Assembly: GCA_014799325.1 (NCBI GenBank)
Contig: JAAVIE010000136.1
Coordinates: 1-38,346, forward strand
Origin: Oscillospiraceae bacterium
Lineage (GTDB): Bacteria > Bacillota > Clostridia > Oscillospirales > Ruminococcaceae
DNA length: 38,346 nt
Reading direction: 5' to 3'
The notes below the pieces were generated by a model that searched no databases, was not told where the DNA came from, and was given only the letters and a program-made list of their open reading frames with translations. Of this stretch, positions 16,024 to 23,801 are shown piece by piece; the first letter of the stretch is position 1, and each line of letters begins with the position of its first letter. A program made the translations under genes and the position numbers.

Positions 16024-16455
16024 ATGGAAATTGAAACAAGAGATTTCGGAAAGGTCGATGTAAGGGAAGAGGACATTATCAGTTTTCCCGACGGAATTTA
16101 CGCCTTTGACGAGGCTAAGCACTTTGCGCTTATAGCTCCTCAGGAAAATAAGTATCCTATGTGGCTGCAATGCACAGACTGCCTGAAGCCCTGCTTTATC
16201 GTTTTCGACCCCAAGCTTTTCTGCGAGGATTACAAGGTAACTCTTAACGACAGTGAAAAGTCGCTGCTGAAGGCGGGTGACGATGCGAAGCTTCAGGTGC
16301 TTTGTATCGCTCATGTTCCCGAAGATTTCAGAGATACCACAGTCAATATGAAGTCGCCTATAGTAATAAATACTGAGAATAAGCTGGCTATGCAGGTGAT
16401 ACTTCCTCACAACTATCCTTACCGCCAGCCAATCTATAAAAAACAGGAGGCTTAG
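16024..16455 (+). CDS. fliW: Flagellar assembly factor FliW
   Basis: FliW is a small protein (143 aa) that binds either flagellin or CsrA. When flagellin is low, FliW sequesters CsrA and relieves repression of flagellin translation. The family pattern is clear: FGKVDVREEDIISFPDGIYAFDE at the start, a central strand with PMWLQCTDCLKPCFIVFDP, then SPIVINTENKLAMQVIL. csrA is the next gene, so the partner-switch pair is intact. The flagellin gene itself is not in this window. Confidence 0.93.
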   Translation: MEIETRDFGKVDVREEDIISFPDGIYAFDEAKHFALIAPQENKYPMWLQCTDCLKPCFIVFDPKLFCEDYKVTLNDSEKSLLKAGDDAKLQVLCIAHVPEDFRDTTVNMKSPIVINTENKLAMQVILPHNYPYRQPIYKKQEA

Positions 16456-16534
16456 TTTGAAAGAGCTTGAAAAATTGGGGTCTTTCAAACCCGTCGCGTT
16501 TGCGCTAAAGGCGCAAACACTTCCTCAAAAGGAA
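16455..16534 (+). promoter_or_regulatory. Hairpin array in the fliW-csrA gap (csrA leader)
   Basis: Three hairpins lie in tandem before the csrA start. The first has a 10-bp stem, GTTTGAAAGA (16455-16464) with TCTTTCAAAC (16481-16490), and loop GCTTGAAAAATTGGGG. The second has an 8-bp stem, GTTTGCGC (16498-16505) with GCGCAAAC (16511-16518). The third pairs TTCCT with AGGAA (16521-16534) and overlaps the ribosome-binding region, which contains two GGA triplets of the kind CsrA binds. The first loop is nearly identical to the loops of the dispersed elements. Confidence 0.7.
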
Positions 16535-16548
16535 AGGAATGATTACAA

Positions 16549-16785
16549 ATGTTAGTTGTCACCAGAAAAACCGACGAAAGCCTCATAATTGCCGATAATA
16601 TAGAGATCACAGTTCTTGAAGTTTCAAGAGATAAGGTAAAGATCGGCGTGTCCGCTCCAAAGGATATTAAGATAATCCGAAACGAGCTTATAGATACACA
16701 GAATGTAAACAAAGATTCCGCAGAGTCAAAGGTACTGCCAAAACAGACGCTTGAAGCTCTGCTGAATTACAATAAGGAGGACTGA
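16549..16785 (+). CDS. csrA: Carbon storage/translation regulator CsrA
   Basis: CsrA is a dimeric RNA-binding protein that blocks translation by covering GGA motifs near ribosome-binding sites; in Gram-positives its main known target is flagellin mRNA. The 78-aa protein has the canonical start MLVVTRKTDESLIIADNIEI and the strand VSRDKVKIGVSAPKDIKIIRNEL. It has a slightly long, FliW-interacting C-terminal tail typical of FliW-containing bacteria. Its leader carries hairpins and GGA triplets, so autoregulation is plausible. The AAGGAGG for fliD lies inside the end of this gene. Confidence 0.95.
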   Translation: MLVVTRKTDESLIIADNIEITVLEVSRDKVKIGVSAPKDIKIIRNELIDTQNVNKDSAESKVLPKQTLEALLNYNKED

Positions 16786-16790
16786 ACACC

Positions 16791-19700
16791 ATGGCTAATG
16801 CAACCAGCGCACTGAGAATGAGCGGTATGAACTCCGGTCTCGATACCGAAGCTATAGTTAACGCTCTTACCGCTACTACCAAAAATAAGATCAATACTAA
16901 TGAAAGAAAGGTATTGAAGCTCCAGGCACAGCAGGAGGCTTACCGTTCGATCATTACTGCAATGACAAATTTCCAGAACAAGTATTTCAGTATGTCGAAT
17001 CTCGGCACCTGTCTTAAGTCGGGCTCTCTTTTCAACAGCTACAAGAGCACTCTCACAAACGCTGCGGGCACCAATGTAAACGGTGTTACCGTTTCCAGCA
17101 GCGCTAATGCTACACCCGCTGTTTACAATGTCAAGGTAAAAACAGTTGCTACTCAGTCCACCCTGAAGTCTGCCACCACAGAGGGAAAATCCGTGGATCT
17201 TTCTCAGTGTACGGATGAAGACCAAGACTATATGATGACTGTCAACGTAGGCGGAAAGAGCAAGAATATCGTTGTCAAGGGCGGCGACGAGACTACTGTC
17301 CGTAACAATATCAATGCTGCATTAAAGGACGAATTTGGAGTAACAAATATAGGCGACAACAGAGTTGTTATGACTGCCGACAATAAGTTTGTTGCTTCCG
17401 ATAAGTCCAGCGTTTCCGCAAGCACGCCTACAATTTATACATCAAGCAGAGAAGTGACCGGTATTGATGTAAACGATATGAAAACCGGCAACAATACCTT
17501 TACCATTACAGTAGGCGATACCACCAAGACTGTAAGCTTCTCCAGCATTTCCAAGGATTATTTTGACGAGATCTTTGAAGAAGGCTACAGCGACGGCGCT
17601 CATATCAAGGAGGACGCCGATCCCACAAAGGTGGCTCTCTTTAAGCAGATCGCAGAGAACCAGCGCCAGGGCGATGTTTATGAAGCTTATGAGGAGTATC
17701 AGAAAACATGGCTTGACGACGATGAGGACGCACAGGAAGCCTTCGTAAAGGACTACATGCAGTATGAGCGTGATCAAGCCCGTGATGCTGCTATGGAAGC
17801 ACAGCGCAATGCTGTTAAGAATGATCTTATCAATAAGAGCCTTGCAAATATAAAGGAAAACATCAAGTTTGACAAGGAAGGCAATGTTGATATAAACTAC
17901 TCCGAGCTTTCTTCAAGAGAAAGGGAAGCTTACGATAACGTTTATCAGGCTTATCAGGACGCTCTTGACGCAGGCGATCTCTCGGATAACCCCAAGCACT
18001 TTGACTATATGTCATTTGAGACATATTACAAAAATCATATTGACGGCGAGTTCAAGTCATTGGTAGATGACAGCGATATTGACGATCATTGGGCTTCCGA
18101 TCAGAGCAAGTACGACGACGCTCTCGACAAGAGATACGAAGCTATCGAAAAGTCCTATGAGACTAAGAAGGAAGCTTTTATCAAGGGCAAGCAGAATGTT
18201 GCTTACGAGAAGCGTTTCCAGGAAGCAAAGCAGGCAGCTTATGACGCCGCTGTAGCTGCGGGAGATATTTCCGACGAAGAGGGTCACAAGTATTACTGCT
18301 CCTTCGACAATTTCAAATTCACAAAGGCTGAATTTGAAAAGGGCGAGGATTACGAATCCTTCTACAACGATTATCTCTCCGACTGCGAAGATATTGAAAA
18401 TGAATATGCAGGCGTTGATTACATAACCGATTACAGCAAAATTTCACAGTCCAAGAAGGTCGAGTATTTCGACAAGAACGTATATTCGGGAATCAACGAA
18501 GAGGACTATCTCAGCAATTACGACGCTGAGCAGGCTGTAAGGGATTTCAATACAGCAAATATTCAGAATAACTTGGGCGCGGTTACCTTCAAGGACGAGT
18601 TCACCAATATCAAGGCAGTGGTAAATGATGATGGAACCGTTACCATCAGCGGCGAAGCTATGTATGCTATTGAGGACGAGGACGGCAATACATCAAATCC
18701 TCCCAAGAGCTTTGCAATCACTCAGGGCGACAAGAATGTCAACGACTTCGGATTTGACAAGGCTTCCACTCACTCTTCCACCAGCAACAACTCCAACCAG
18801 GTCTCCACTACCCAGACACTGGATTCCTTTGGGCTTGAGGCAGACGAAAAGGGCTATTACAACTTCAGCATAAACGGAGTTAAGTTCTCCTTCAAGAGCG
18901 ACACCACAGTTAAGGATATGATGAGTGAGATCAACTCCTCCAAGGCAGGCGTTAAGATGTCTTACACCACCCTCACCAATCAGTTCACAATTACCGCCAA
19001 CGAATACGGAAGAGGAAATGAGATCACCTTTGAGGACGGGGACGAAGGTCTGCTGAACGCTTTCGGCTTCAACGAAAACGCAACCTTTACAGAAGGTCAG
19101 AATACAACTATCAACATCAACGGAGAGGATATCGAGACAAACTCCAATTCCTACACCGTTGACGGAACCACTTTCACCTTTACAGCTGCGGCAGAGGGCA
19201 CGGAGTTCACAAACGAAGTAAGCCGCGACTACTCCAAGGCTATTGACGCTATCAAGAGCTTTGTTGAGGATTACAACAAGCTTATCGATGAGGTTTACGG
19301 CTATGTGGACGATGAACCTAACAGCGATTACTACTTCCTTACCGATGACGATAAGGAGGAAATGGATCTTTCCGAATCGCAGGAAGCAAAGTGGGAGAAG
19401 CTGGCTAACAAGGGTATTTTGTACCGCGACTCTACCTTGCAGAGCATTATGTCATCGTTAAGAACAATAATCTATTCTTCTGTTGACGCTCCCGACGGCA
19501 CAAAGGTCGGTCTTTACACCTTGGGAATCACCACCTCGTCGAACTACTCCGATCACGGTAAATTGGTGTTCTCCTCCGATATGACCGACGCGCAGTTTGA
19601 AAGCACTTTCGCACAGTATGCGGACGAATTTGCAAAGCTGTTCAACGACACAAAGAACGGTATCGCTTATCAGTTTGACAACGTTCTCAACGGTGCAGTA

Positions 19701-19949
19701 AAGACCTCGGGCGCTGAGGCAGACAGAGGTATATTGGTACAGAAGGCCGGTGTTTCGGGCACGGCTTCCGCTACCACCAACTCTATCTACAATCAGATCA
19801 AGAGCCTGAAAACAATGATCGACACCTTAAAGGATCGTTATGAGCAACAGCAGGAGCGTTACTGGAGCATTTACTCCAACATGGAAACAATGCTGGGTAG
19901 CATCAACGGACAGTCCTCCTACATTCAGCAGCTTATGGGCAGTATGTAA
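16791..19949 (+). CDS. fliD: Flagellar filament cap FliD (enlarged)
   Basis: FliD forms the cap at the filament tip under which flagellin is inserted. The N-terminus (LRMSGMNSGLDTEAIVNAL, then a coiled-coil helix to about residue 70) and the C-terminal region (YDYSKAIDAIKSFVEDYNKLIDEV-like segment near 815, and the terminal YWSIYSNMETMLGSINGQSSYI) are standard. At 1052 aa it is roughly twice the usual 450-600 aa. About residues 262-590 are an insertion rich in Glu, Asp, Lys and Tyr, strongly helical and with no recognisable domain. The start is ATG 16791, 5 nt after csrA, with AAGGAGG upstream. Confidence 0.92.
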   Translation: MANATSALRMSGMNSGLDTEAIVNALTATTKNKINTNERKVLKLQAQQEAYRSIITAMTNFQNKYFSMSNLGTCLKSGSLFNSYKSTLTNAAGTNVNGVTVSSSANATPAVYNVKVKTVATQSTLKSATTEGKSVDLSQCTDEDQDYMMTVNVGGKSKNIVVKGGDETTVRNNINAALKDEFGVTNIGDNRVVMTADNKFVASDKSSVSASTPTIYTSSREVTGIDVNDMKTGNNTFTITVGDTTKTVSFSSISKDYFDEIFEEGYSDGAHIKEDADPTKVALFKQIAENQRQGDVYEAYEEYQKTWLDDDEDAQEAFVKDYMQYERDQARDAAMEAQRNAVKNDLINKSLANIKENIKFDKEGNVDINYSELSSREREAYDNVYQAYQDALDAGDLSDNPKHFDYMSFETYYKNHIDGEFKSLVDDSDIDDHWASDQSKYDDALDKRYEAIEKSYETKKEAFIKGKQNVAYEKRFQEAKQAAYDAAVAAGDISDEEGHKYYCSFDNFKFTKAEFEKGEDYESFYNDYLSDCEDIENEYAGVDYITDYSKISQSKKVEYFDKNVYSGINEEDYLSNYDAEQAVRDFNTANIQNNLGAVTFKDEFTNIKAVVNDDGTVTISGEAMYAIEDEDGNTSNPPKSFAITQGDKNVNDFGFDKASTHSSTSNNSNQVSTTQTLDSFGLEADEKGYYNFSINGVKFSFKSDTTVKDMMSEINSSKAGVKMSYTTLTNQFTITANEYGRGNEITFEDGDEGLLNAFGFNENATFTEGQNTTININGEDIETNSNSYTVDGTTFTFTAAAEGTEFTNEVSRDYSKAIDAIKSFVEDYNKLIDEVYGYVDDEPNSDYYFLTDDDKEEMDLSESQEAKWEKLANKGILYRDSTLQSIMSSLRTIIYSSVDAPDGTKVGLYTLGITTSSNYSDHGKLVFSSDMTDAQFESTFAQYADEFAKLFNDTKNGIAYQFDNVLNGAVKTSGAEADRGILVQKAGVSGTASATTNSIYNQIKSLKTMIDTLKDRYEQQQERYWSIYSNMETMLGSINGQSSYIQQLMGSM

Positions 19950-19974
19950 TTATTGATCTTTTCTATACGGACAT

Positions 19975-19998
19975 TGCCCTGAGTTATCGCTCAGGGCA
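19975..19998 (+). terminator. Hairpin between fliD and fliS
   Basis: A perfect 9-bp stem, TGCCCTGAG (19975-19983) with CTCAGGGCA (19990-19998), loop TTATCG. No T tract follows, so this is more likely an mRNA-stability or attenuation structure than a full terminator. It could lower expression of fliS relative to fliD or protect fliD mRNA. Confidence 0.4.
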
Positions 19999-20088
19999 GT
20001 GCCGAATAAAGAAATTGACTGTGTGGAAAAACACATATTTCCCCCACATAGGCAAATTCCAATAATGAACTTTTGAGAGGGAACAACA

Positions 20089-20502
20089 ATGAATCCTTAT
20101 GCAACATATAAAAAACAGGCTGTGACCACCATGACTCCTATAGAGATCGTGGTAAAACTATACAGCGAGACTGAGCGTGAGCTTAACCGCGCGGTTGTGT
20201 TCATTGATCAGAAGGATTTTGAAAAAGCCAATAAATCCCTTACAAAATCGGGTGATCTTATCAATGCGCTGCGCTCGGTGCTGGACGTAAAACTGCCTAT
20301 AGGACAAAATCTTGATGCGTTGTATTCTTTTTTTGAAAGGCAGATAATAACTGCCAATGTAAAGAAGGATAAGGAGATCATAAATTCGCTTATCCCTATG
20401 GTGGGTGAGCTGAAGGACGCGTTCACACAGATCGCTTCCATGTCCAAGGACGATATTGCTTTGCAGGCTATGCAGGCACAGAAGGCGGCAGGCAATCAGT
20501 AA
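20089..20502 (+). CDS. fliS: Flagellin export chaperone FliS
   Basis: FliS is a four-helix-bundle chaperone that binds the C-terminus of flagellin and prevents polymerisation in the cytoplasm. The 137-aa protein begins with the family pattern NPYATYKKQAVTTMTPIEIVVKLYS, then shows helices containing ALRSVLDVKLPIGQNLDALYSFFERQI. It follows fliD, the usual order. It has a GAGAGGG ribosome-binding site. Confidence 0.92.
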   Translation: MNPYATYKKQAVTTMTPIEIVVKLYSETERELNRAVVFIDQKDFEKANKSLTKSGDLINALRSVLDVKLPIGQNLDALYSFFERQIITANVKKDKEIINSLIPMVGELKDAFTQIASMSKDDIALQAMQAQKAAGNQ

Positions 20503-20524
20503 CTAACAAATAAAATTACAGTAT

Positions 20525-20560
20525 AAGGGGCAGGTCTTGGAATAAGGTCAAGCCCCTTTT
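20525..20560 (+). terminator. Likely intrinsic terminator after fliS
   Basis: A stem AAGGGGC/GCCCCTT (20525-20531 with 20552-20558) ends in TTTTAT. The loop is large (20 nt) with partial extra pairing. It may reduce read-through into the next gene. Confidence 0.5.
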
Positions 20561-20583
20561 ATGATAAAGAAAGGGATCTTGTT

Positions 20584-21078
20584 ATGATCAAGGAAAATAT
20601 AGATCAGCTTATTGAAAATTTTGAAAATATGGAACAGCTGCTGAAGGATTATACAGCCGCTACAAATATCGTTATGGGTACGGAAAGCGACGATATTAAG
20701 ATAATCGCAGACAAGATAGAGGAAAGGGAGGCGCTTATCGGGCAGATAGACTTCCTCAAAAAGCAGTGCACTGAGCTTATCAATTCAGGGGAGCCGGAGG
20801 AGGCTGTTCAGATAAGGGAGATGCTGACAGGTTCAAACATCAATCAGCATATTCCCGAGCATTTTATGGCTTTGAGAAATACCATAGTCAGTCTGCGTTC
20901 TGCGCAGAGCCTGGCAGCGGAAAAGGACAAGGCGCTGCAGGCGCAGTTCAATTCCAGGACTAACGAGGCTAAGGAAGAGCTGATGAAGCTGAAAAAGGAC
21001 AAGAAAAAATTGGATTATTACACCTCTGCTAATGCAGGAACTTCAAGCGTTGGCGGATCGCTGGACGGAAGCTTCTGA
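20584..21078 (+). CDS. FliT-position helical protein, probable flagellar chaperone
   Basis: This 164-aa protein is almost wholly helical with coiled-coil character (about 1-50 and 95-145: long runs of Glu/Lys with heptad Leu/Ile) and ends in a Gly/Ser-rich tail. It follows fliD and fliS, where FliT-type chaperones for FliD are often found. The EEREALIGQIDFLKKQ segment resembles the FlgN/FliT style of helix. The sequence alone does not prove this; it could be a second FlgN-like chaperone. A GGGATCTTGTT segment precedes the ATG, so the ribosome-binding site is weak (AAGGGA). Confidence 0.6.
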   Translation: MIKENIDQLIENFENMEQLLKDYTAATNIVMGTESDDIKIIADKIEEREALIGQIDFLKKQCTELINSGEPEEAVQIREMLTGSNINQHIPEHFMALRNTIVSLRSAQSLAAEKDKALQAQFNSRTNEAKEELMKLKKDKKKLDYYTSANAGTSSVGGSLDGSF

Positions 21079-21122
21079 TCGGAGCTGGGTGAAAATTTAG
21101 TTATTCGGACGGAGACAAGGTC

Positions 21123-21557
21123 ATGATAAACATTCTTGCGGCGGAAAACGACCGACAGACTGCCTCTTTGATATACAGCGCGCTATCGGACAAAGAGAAG
21201 TATCATCTTGCGATAGTGGAATCTGGATATACGGCTTTGGAGGCGATAGGGCAGAAGCGGTTTGACATTATCATAATCGAGAGGGATCTTTCCTATATGA
21301 ACGGGGTAGTTACTGCCAGGAAGATAAGGGAGAGATTGGGTTCGGAGATGTCACCGTTTGTGATAACTGCGCCTGAGTTCAGCCGTGAAGAGGTGGAGGA
21401 TTTTATTCCGTATGGGATTTTTGATTTCTGGGAGAGACCTGTCAGCATTCAGAGGATAAGGCTTGCGGTAAATGCGGTGGCTGAAGGCTGGAAAGGTCAG
21501 AGAGATAATTTGCTTAATTATCGGGAGTTTTTGGAGAGGAACGGGAAGAAAGCGTAA
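21123..21557 (+). CDS. Pseudo-receiver-like response regulator protein
   Basis: This 144-aa protein has a CheY-like receiver fold (about 1-120) and a short C-terminal helix, with no output domain. Key positions differ from active receivers. The phospho-acceptor Asp is Glu53 (IIERDLSYMNG, by spacing to the conserved Gly61). The acidic pair near the N-terminus is Glu8-Asn9, and the usual Lys-Pro is Arg-Pro (FWERPVS). Asp-to-Glu changes can mimic phosphorylation, so a constitutively 'on' binding module is possible. It is the last gene of the flagellar run, so a role in motility control is inferred. Confidence 0.78.
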   Translation: MINILAAENDRQTASLIYSALSDKEKYHLAIVESGYTALEAIGQKRFDIIIIERDLSYMNGVVTARKIRERLGSEMSPFVITAPEFSREEVEDFIPYGIFDFWERPVSIQRIRLAVNAVAEGWKGQRDNLLNYREFLERNGKKA

Positions 21558-21577
21558 AGCTTATCTTAAAATAAAAA

Positions 21578-21612
21578 GAAAAAAGGGCTGTAAAAAAACA
21601 GTCCCTTTTTTA
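21578..21612. terminator. Bidirectional terminator between the flagellar operon and the CAP protein gene
   Basis: AAAAAAGGGCTGT and ACAGTCCCTTTTTT form a hairpin with an A-rich loop, a one-base bulge, and A and T tracts on the two sides. It can end transcription from both converging genes. Confidence 0.8.
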
Positions 21613-21638
21613 TAACATTTTTTTAAAAGTACGTTATA

Positions 21639-23321
21639 TTATTTTTTCTTCCTCTTAACAAGGAAAACAGTCAAGGCCGCCGCTCCTCCCGCAGCTATCA
21701 CTCCAACTATTATGATAATAAAACCAAGTGGGCTATTTGAAGAACCGTCATTATCGGAAATATCATCAGAAGCATCGCCATTACCCTCTATCGGAGCGTT
21801 ATTGCCTGAACCGTCTTCGCCGGAAGTAACGGGAGAGCCGTCATCTGAACCGTCATCGGAGGTTTGATCACCCGATACTGTATTTTCAACCGTTTCGGAG
21901 GAATTTGTTTCTTCGGGAGAATAGTCAGATTGGCTCGTTTCTGTTGTTACATCTTCCGGGCCGGTCACATCTCCTACGGTTTCCGACGTTGTTTCTCCCG
22001 CCACTGTTGTAGTTTCTTCCTTAGCAATAACAGGCAATGTTCGAGTTTCAGTGAGCTTACAAACAGAGCAGATCCTTGTTTCTGTGCCCTCTGTTGACTC
22101 CGTTGGCTTTGTCGTTGTTTCCCACTGCCCAAAGCTGTGCTGATTTGTCTTAGGTATTATTTCCGTAACGGAATAGCCGCATATTTTGCAGTTTTTTTCT
22201 GTTTTCCCCTCGTCCTTGCAGGTAGCTGGCACAGTGGTAACTTCAAAGCTGTGATCGTTTGTCTTCGGTATAGTTTCCGTAATGGTATCACCGCAAATTG
22301 AACACTTTTTTTCTGTCTTACCCTGCTCCTTGCAGGTGGCAGGAATGTTGGAAACTGTTGTGTATAAATGATCGTAAAAGATATCCTTTTTAACGGTAGT
22401 TTTATTGGGCAGCACAGCCGTAATAGTTGAAGAACCGCAGGATATTCTTTTAAGATGACCTCCCGAAATGGTAACAACGCTTTCATTGGAGGATTTCCAT
22501 ACTATACTGTCTGCAGAAGCTCCCACTACTGTAAGACCTTCCGTTGTAATACTACCGCCCCAATAATCGGTAAAGGAAACGGAAGCGGTAACCTGAAGAT
22601 CATCTTCACCGCTCAAACCATAAGAGGATATGTATTCGTCCTTAACTTCAAGGGCTTGTATGACAGTTCCCGTTGAGCTTCCACGCAAGGTGTCAAGCTG
22701 CTGCCTGCTGCGGCTGAACTCCCCTGCCGTTGTGTTATAATATGCGGTTTTATCGGAACAGAATGCGGCAAGTCCCACATAACGATGATCGGGCGATATC
22801 ATAGAGATGTAGTGTCCGGTAACACCGCCTGTATTATTGACCCAATCGTACTTTTCTTCATACCACTGGTCAATTCCTCTTGTCATTGATTCGCTCCAGT
22901 TCCATGCAATCACTTCGGCACAGCTTGAAACTCCTCCGGGAGACTCAAACCAGATCCACTCTCCGTTTGTCCTTGCGTGATCCATTGTCAGCGCCGCCTC
23001 TGCTGCACGGATCCTTGCAATATACTCCAGATCGGAGGACCACTGTATCGGCACATAGTCATTCTTGGTCAGCGGCATGCCTGATTCCGGGTTAATAACG
23101 CCCTCATTGCAAGCCTCGAGCCTTATTTGATTTATGAGATCAATAGATTCTTGGATCTCTGTAATATATTTTCCTTCAAGACCTAAAAATGTATATCCGT
23201 CTCTAAGAACGGTTTTATCGCTTGGCAGAACAGTAACCGCATTTACGGGAGCGACAGGCATTACTCCTGCGAATACAATGGCTGCGGCAATGGTGACAAA
23301 AAATGATGATATCTTTTTCAT
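21639..23321 (-). CDS. Membrane-anchored CAP-domain surface protein with Cys-rich repeats
   Basis: This 560-aa exported protein has these parts in order: a signal peptide (1-28, MKKISSFFVTIAAAIVFAG...VNA); a CAP/SCP-like domain (about 58-200) with DHARTNGEWIWF, CAEVIAWNW and HRYVGLAAFCSD; an Ig-like BIG2-type domain (about 240-315, IVWKSSNESVVTISGG); three Cys-containing repeats (about 318-425) built on TCK..GKTEK.C.ICG...TE.IPKT..H; a Ser/Thr/Glu/Asp-rich stalk (430-525); and a membrane helix (about 531-553) followed by KRKKK. There is no LPXTG motif, so it is membrane-held rather than sortase-linked. CAP domains in bacteria are extracellular; their activity here is unknown. Confidence 0.85.
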   Translation of the reverse strand: MKKISSFFVTIAAAIVFAGVMPVAPVNAVTVLPSDKTVLRDGYTFLGLEGKYITEIQESIDLINQIRLEACNEGVINPESGMPLTKNDYVPIQWSSDLEYIARIRAAEAALTMDHARTNGEWIWFESPGGVSSCAEVIAWNWSESMTRGIDQWYEEKYDWVNNTGGVTGHYISMISPDHRYVGLAAFCSDKTAYYNTTAGEFSRSRQQLDTLRGSSTGTVIQALEVKDEYISSYGLSGEDDLQVTASVSFTDYWGGSITTEGLTVVGASADSIVWKSSNESVVTISGGHLKRISCGSSTITAVLPNKTTVKKDIFYDHLYTTVSNIPATCKEQGKTEKKCSICGDTITETIPKTNDHSFEVTTVPATCKDEGKTEKNCKICGYSVTEIIPKTNQHSFGQWETTTKPTESTEGTETRICSVCKLTETRTLPVIAKEETTTVAGETTSETVGDVTGPEDVTTETSQSDYSPEETNSSETVENTVSGDQTSDDGSDDGSPVTSGEDGSGNNAPIEGNGDASDDISDNDGSSNSPLGFIIIIVGVIAAGGAAALTVFLVKRKKK

Positions 23322-23442
23322 AGCTTTCCTCTCTTTTTAACTTCTTTTTTGTTATTTTATCATATAATTGCACAAATGAAAAGGGGAAATTTACACAATA
23401 ATATTGTTTGGATTTTTGCGCTTTTTCAGATTTTGTATAAAT

Positions 23443-23475
23443 AAAAAAGGGGCTGCAAAAAAACGATCCCTATGT
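23443..23475. other. Degenerate hairpin of the GGGGCTG type
   Basis: An A-rich run, GGGGCTGC, an A7 loop and CGATCCC form a partial stem. It looks like a decayed relative of the GGGGCTGT/ACAGCCCC hairpins near 21.6, 23.77, 31.0 and 32.9 kb. The rest of the 23322-23509 gap is AT-rich and shows no gene. Confidence 0.35.
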
Positions 23476-23509
23476 TTTTGCCAAGGTTCCTGAAAGAATC
23501 GTAAAAATC

Positions 23510-23770
23510 AGCATAACACCTCTAAAAGCGGGTTTCCACTCGCACAACTTTTCTGACAGCACGAATTTCAAAAATCAACTGAGTTCGGATTTTTTGCCCA
23601 GTTTTTCAAGCAAAAAAGCCGAACTCAGTTAGATAAGAAACTTTTTAAAATTGCCCAGTTTTACAAGCAATTTTAAAAAGTTTCTGGTTTTGAAATTCTT
23701 TTAAAATCAGTAAATTACTGCCAACTTTCCTTAAAAGCGGGTTTCCACTCGCACAGCTTTCTTGGGAGCT
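23510..23770 (-). repeat. Dispersed palindromic element, copy D
   Basis: This is a full reverse-orientation copy filling the gap upstream of the CAP protein gene and downstream of the membrane-fusion protein. After the end GCACAACTTTTCTGACAGC, then ACGAATTTCAAAA, come stem 2 (23577-23597 with 23610-23630, 20 of 21 paired, loop CCAGTTTTTCAA) and stem 1 (23636-23654 with 23667-23685, perfect 19 bp, loop CCAGTTTTACAA). The other end is TTTTGAAATTC, then ATCAGTAAATTACTGCCAAC. The single mismatch in stem 2 is at the same place as in copy B. A GGAGCTGT/ACAGCCCC hairpin follows at 23765-23786. Confidence 0.85.
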
Positions 23771-23801
23771 GTTTTTTTACAGCCCCGCAGCTGCTCATTC
23801 C

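Noticed and set aside
23764-23786. Terminator for the membrane-fusion protein gene
   Set aside because: The GGAGCTGT/ACAGCCCC hairpin is real, but there is no T tract on the minus-strand exit side, so I did not list it as a terminator.
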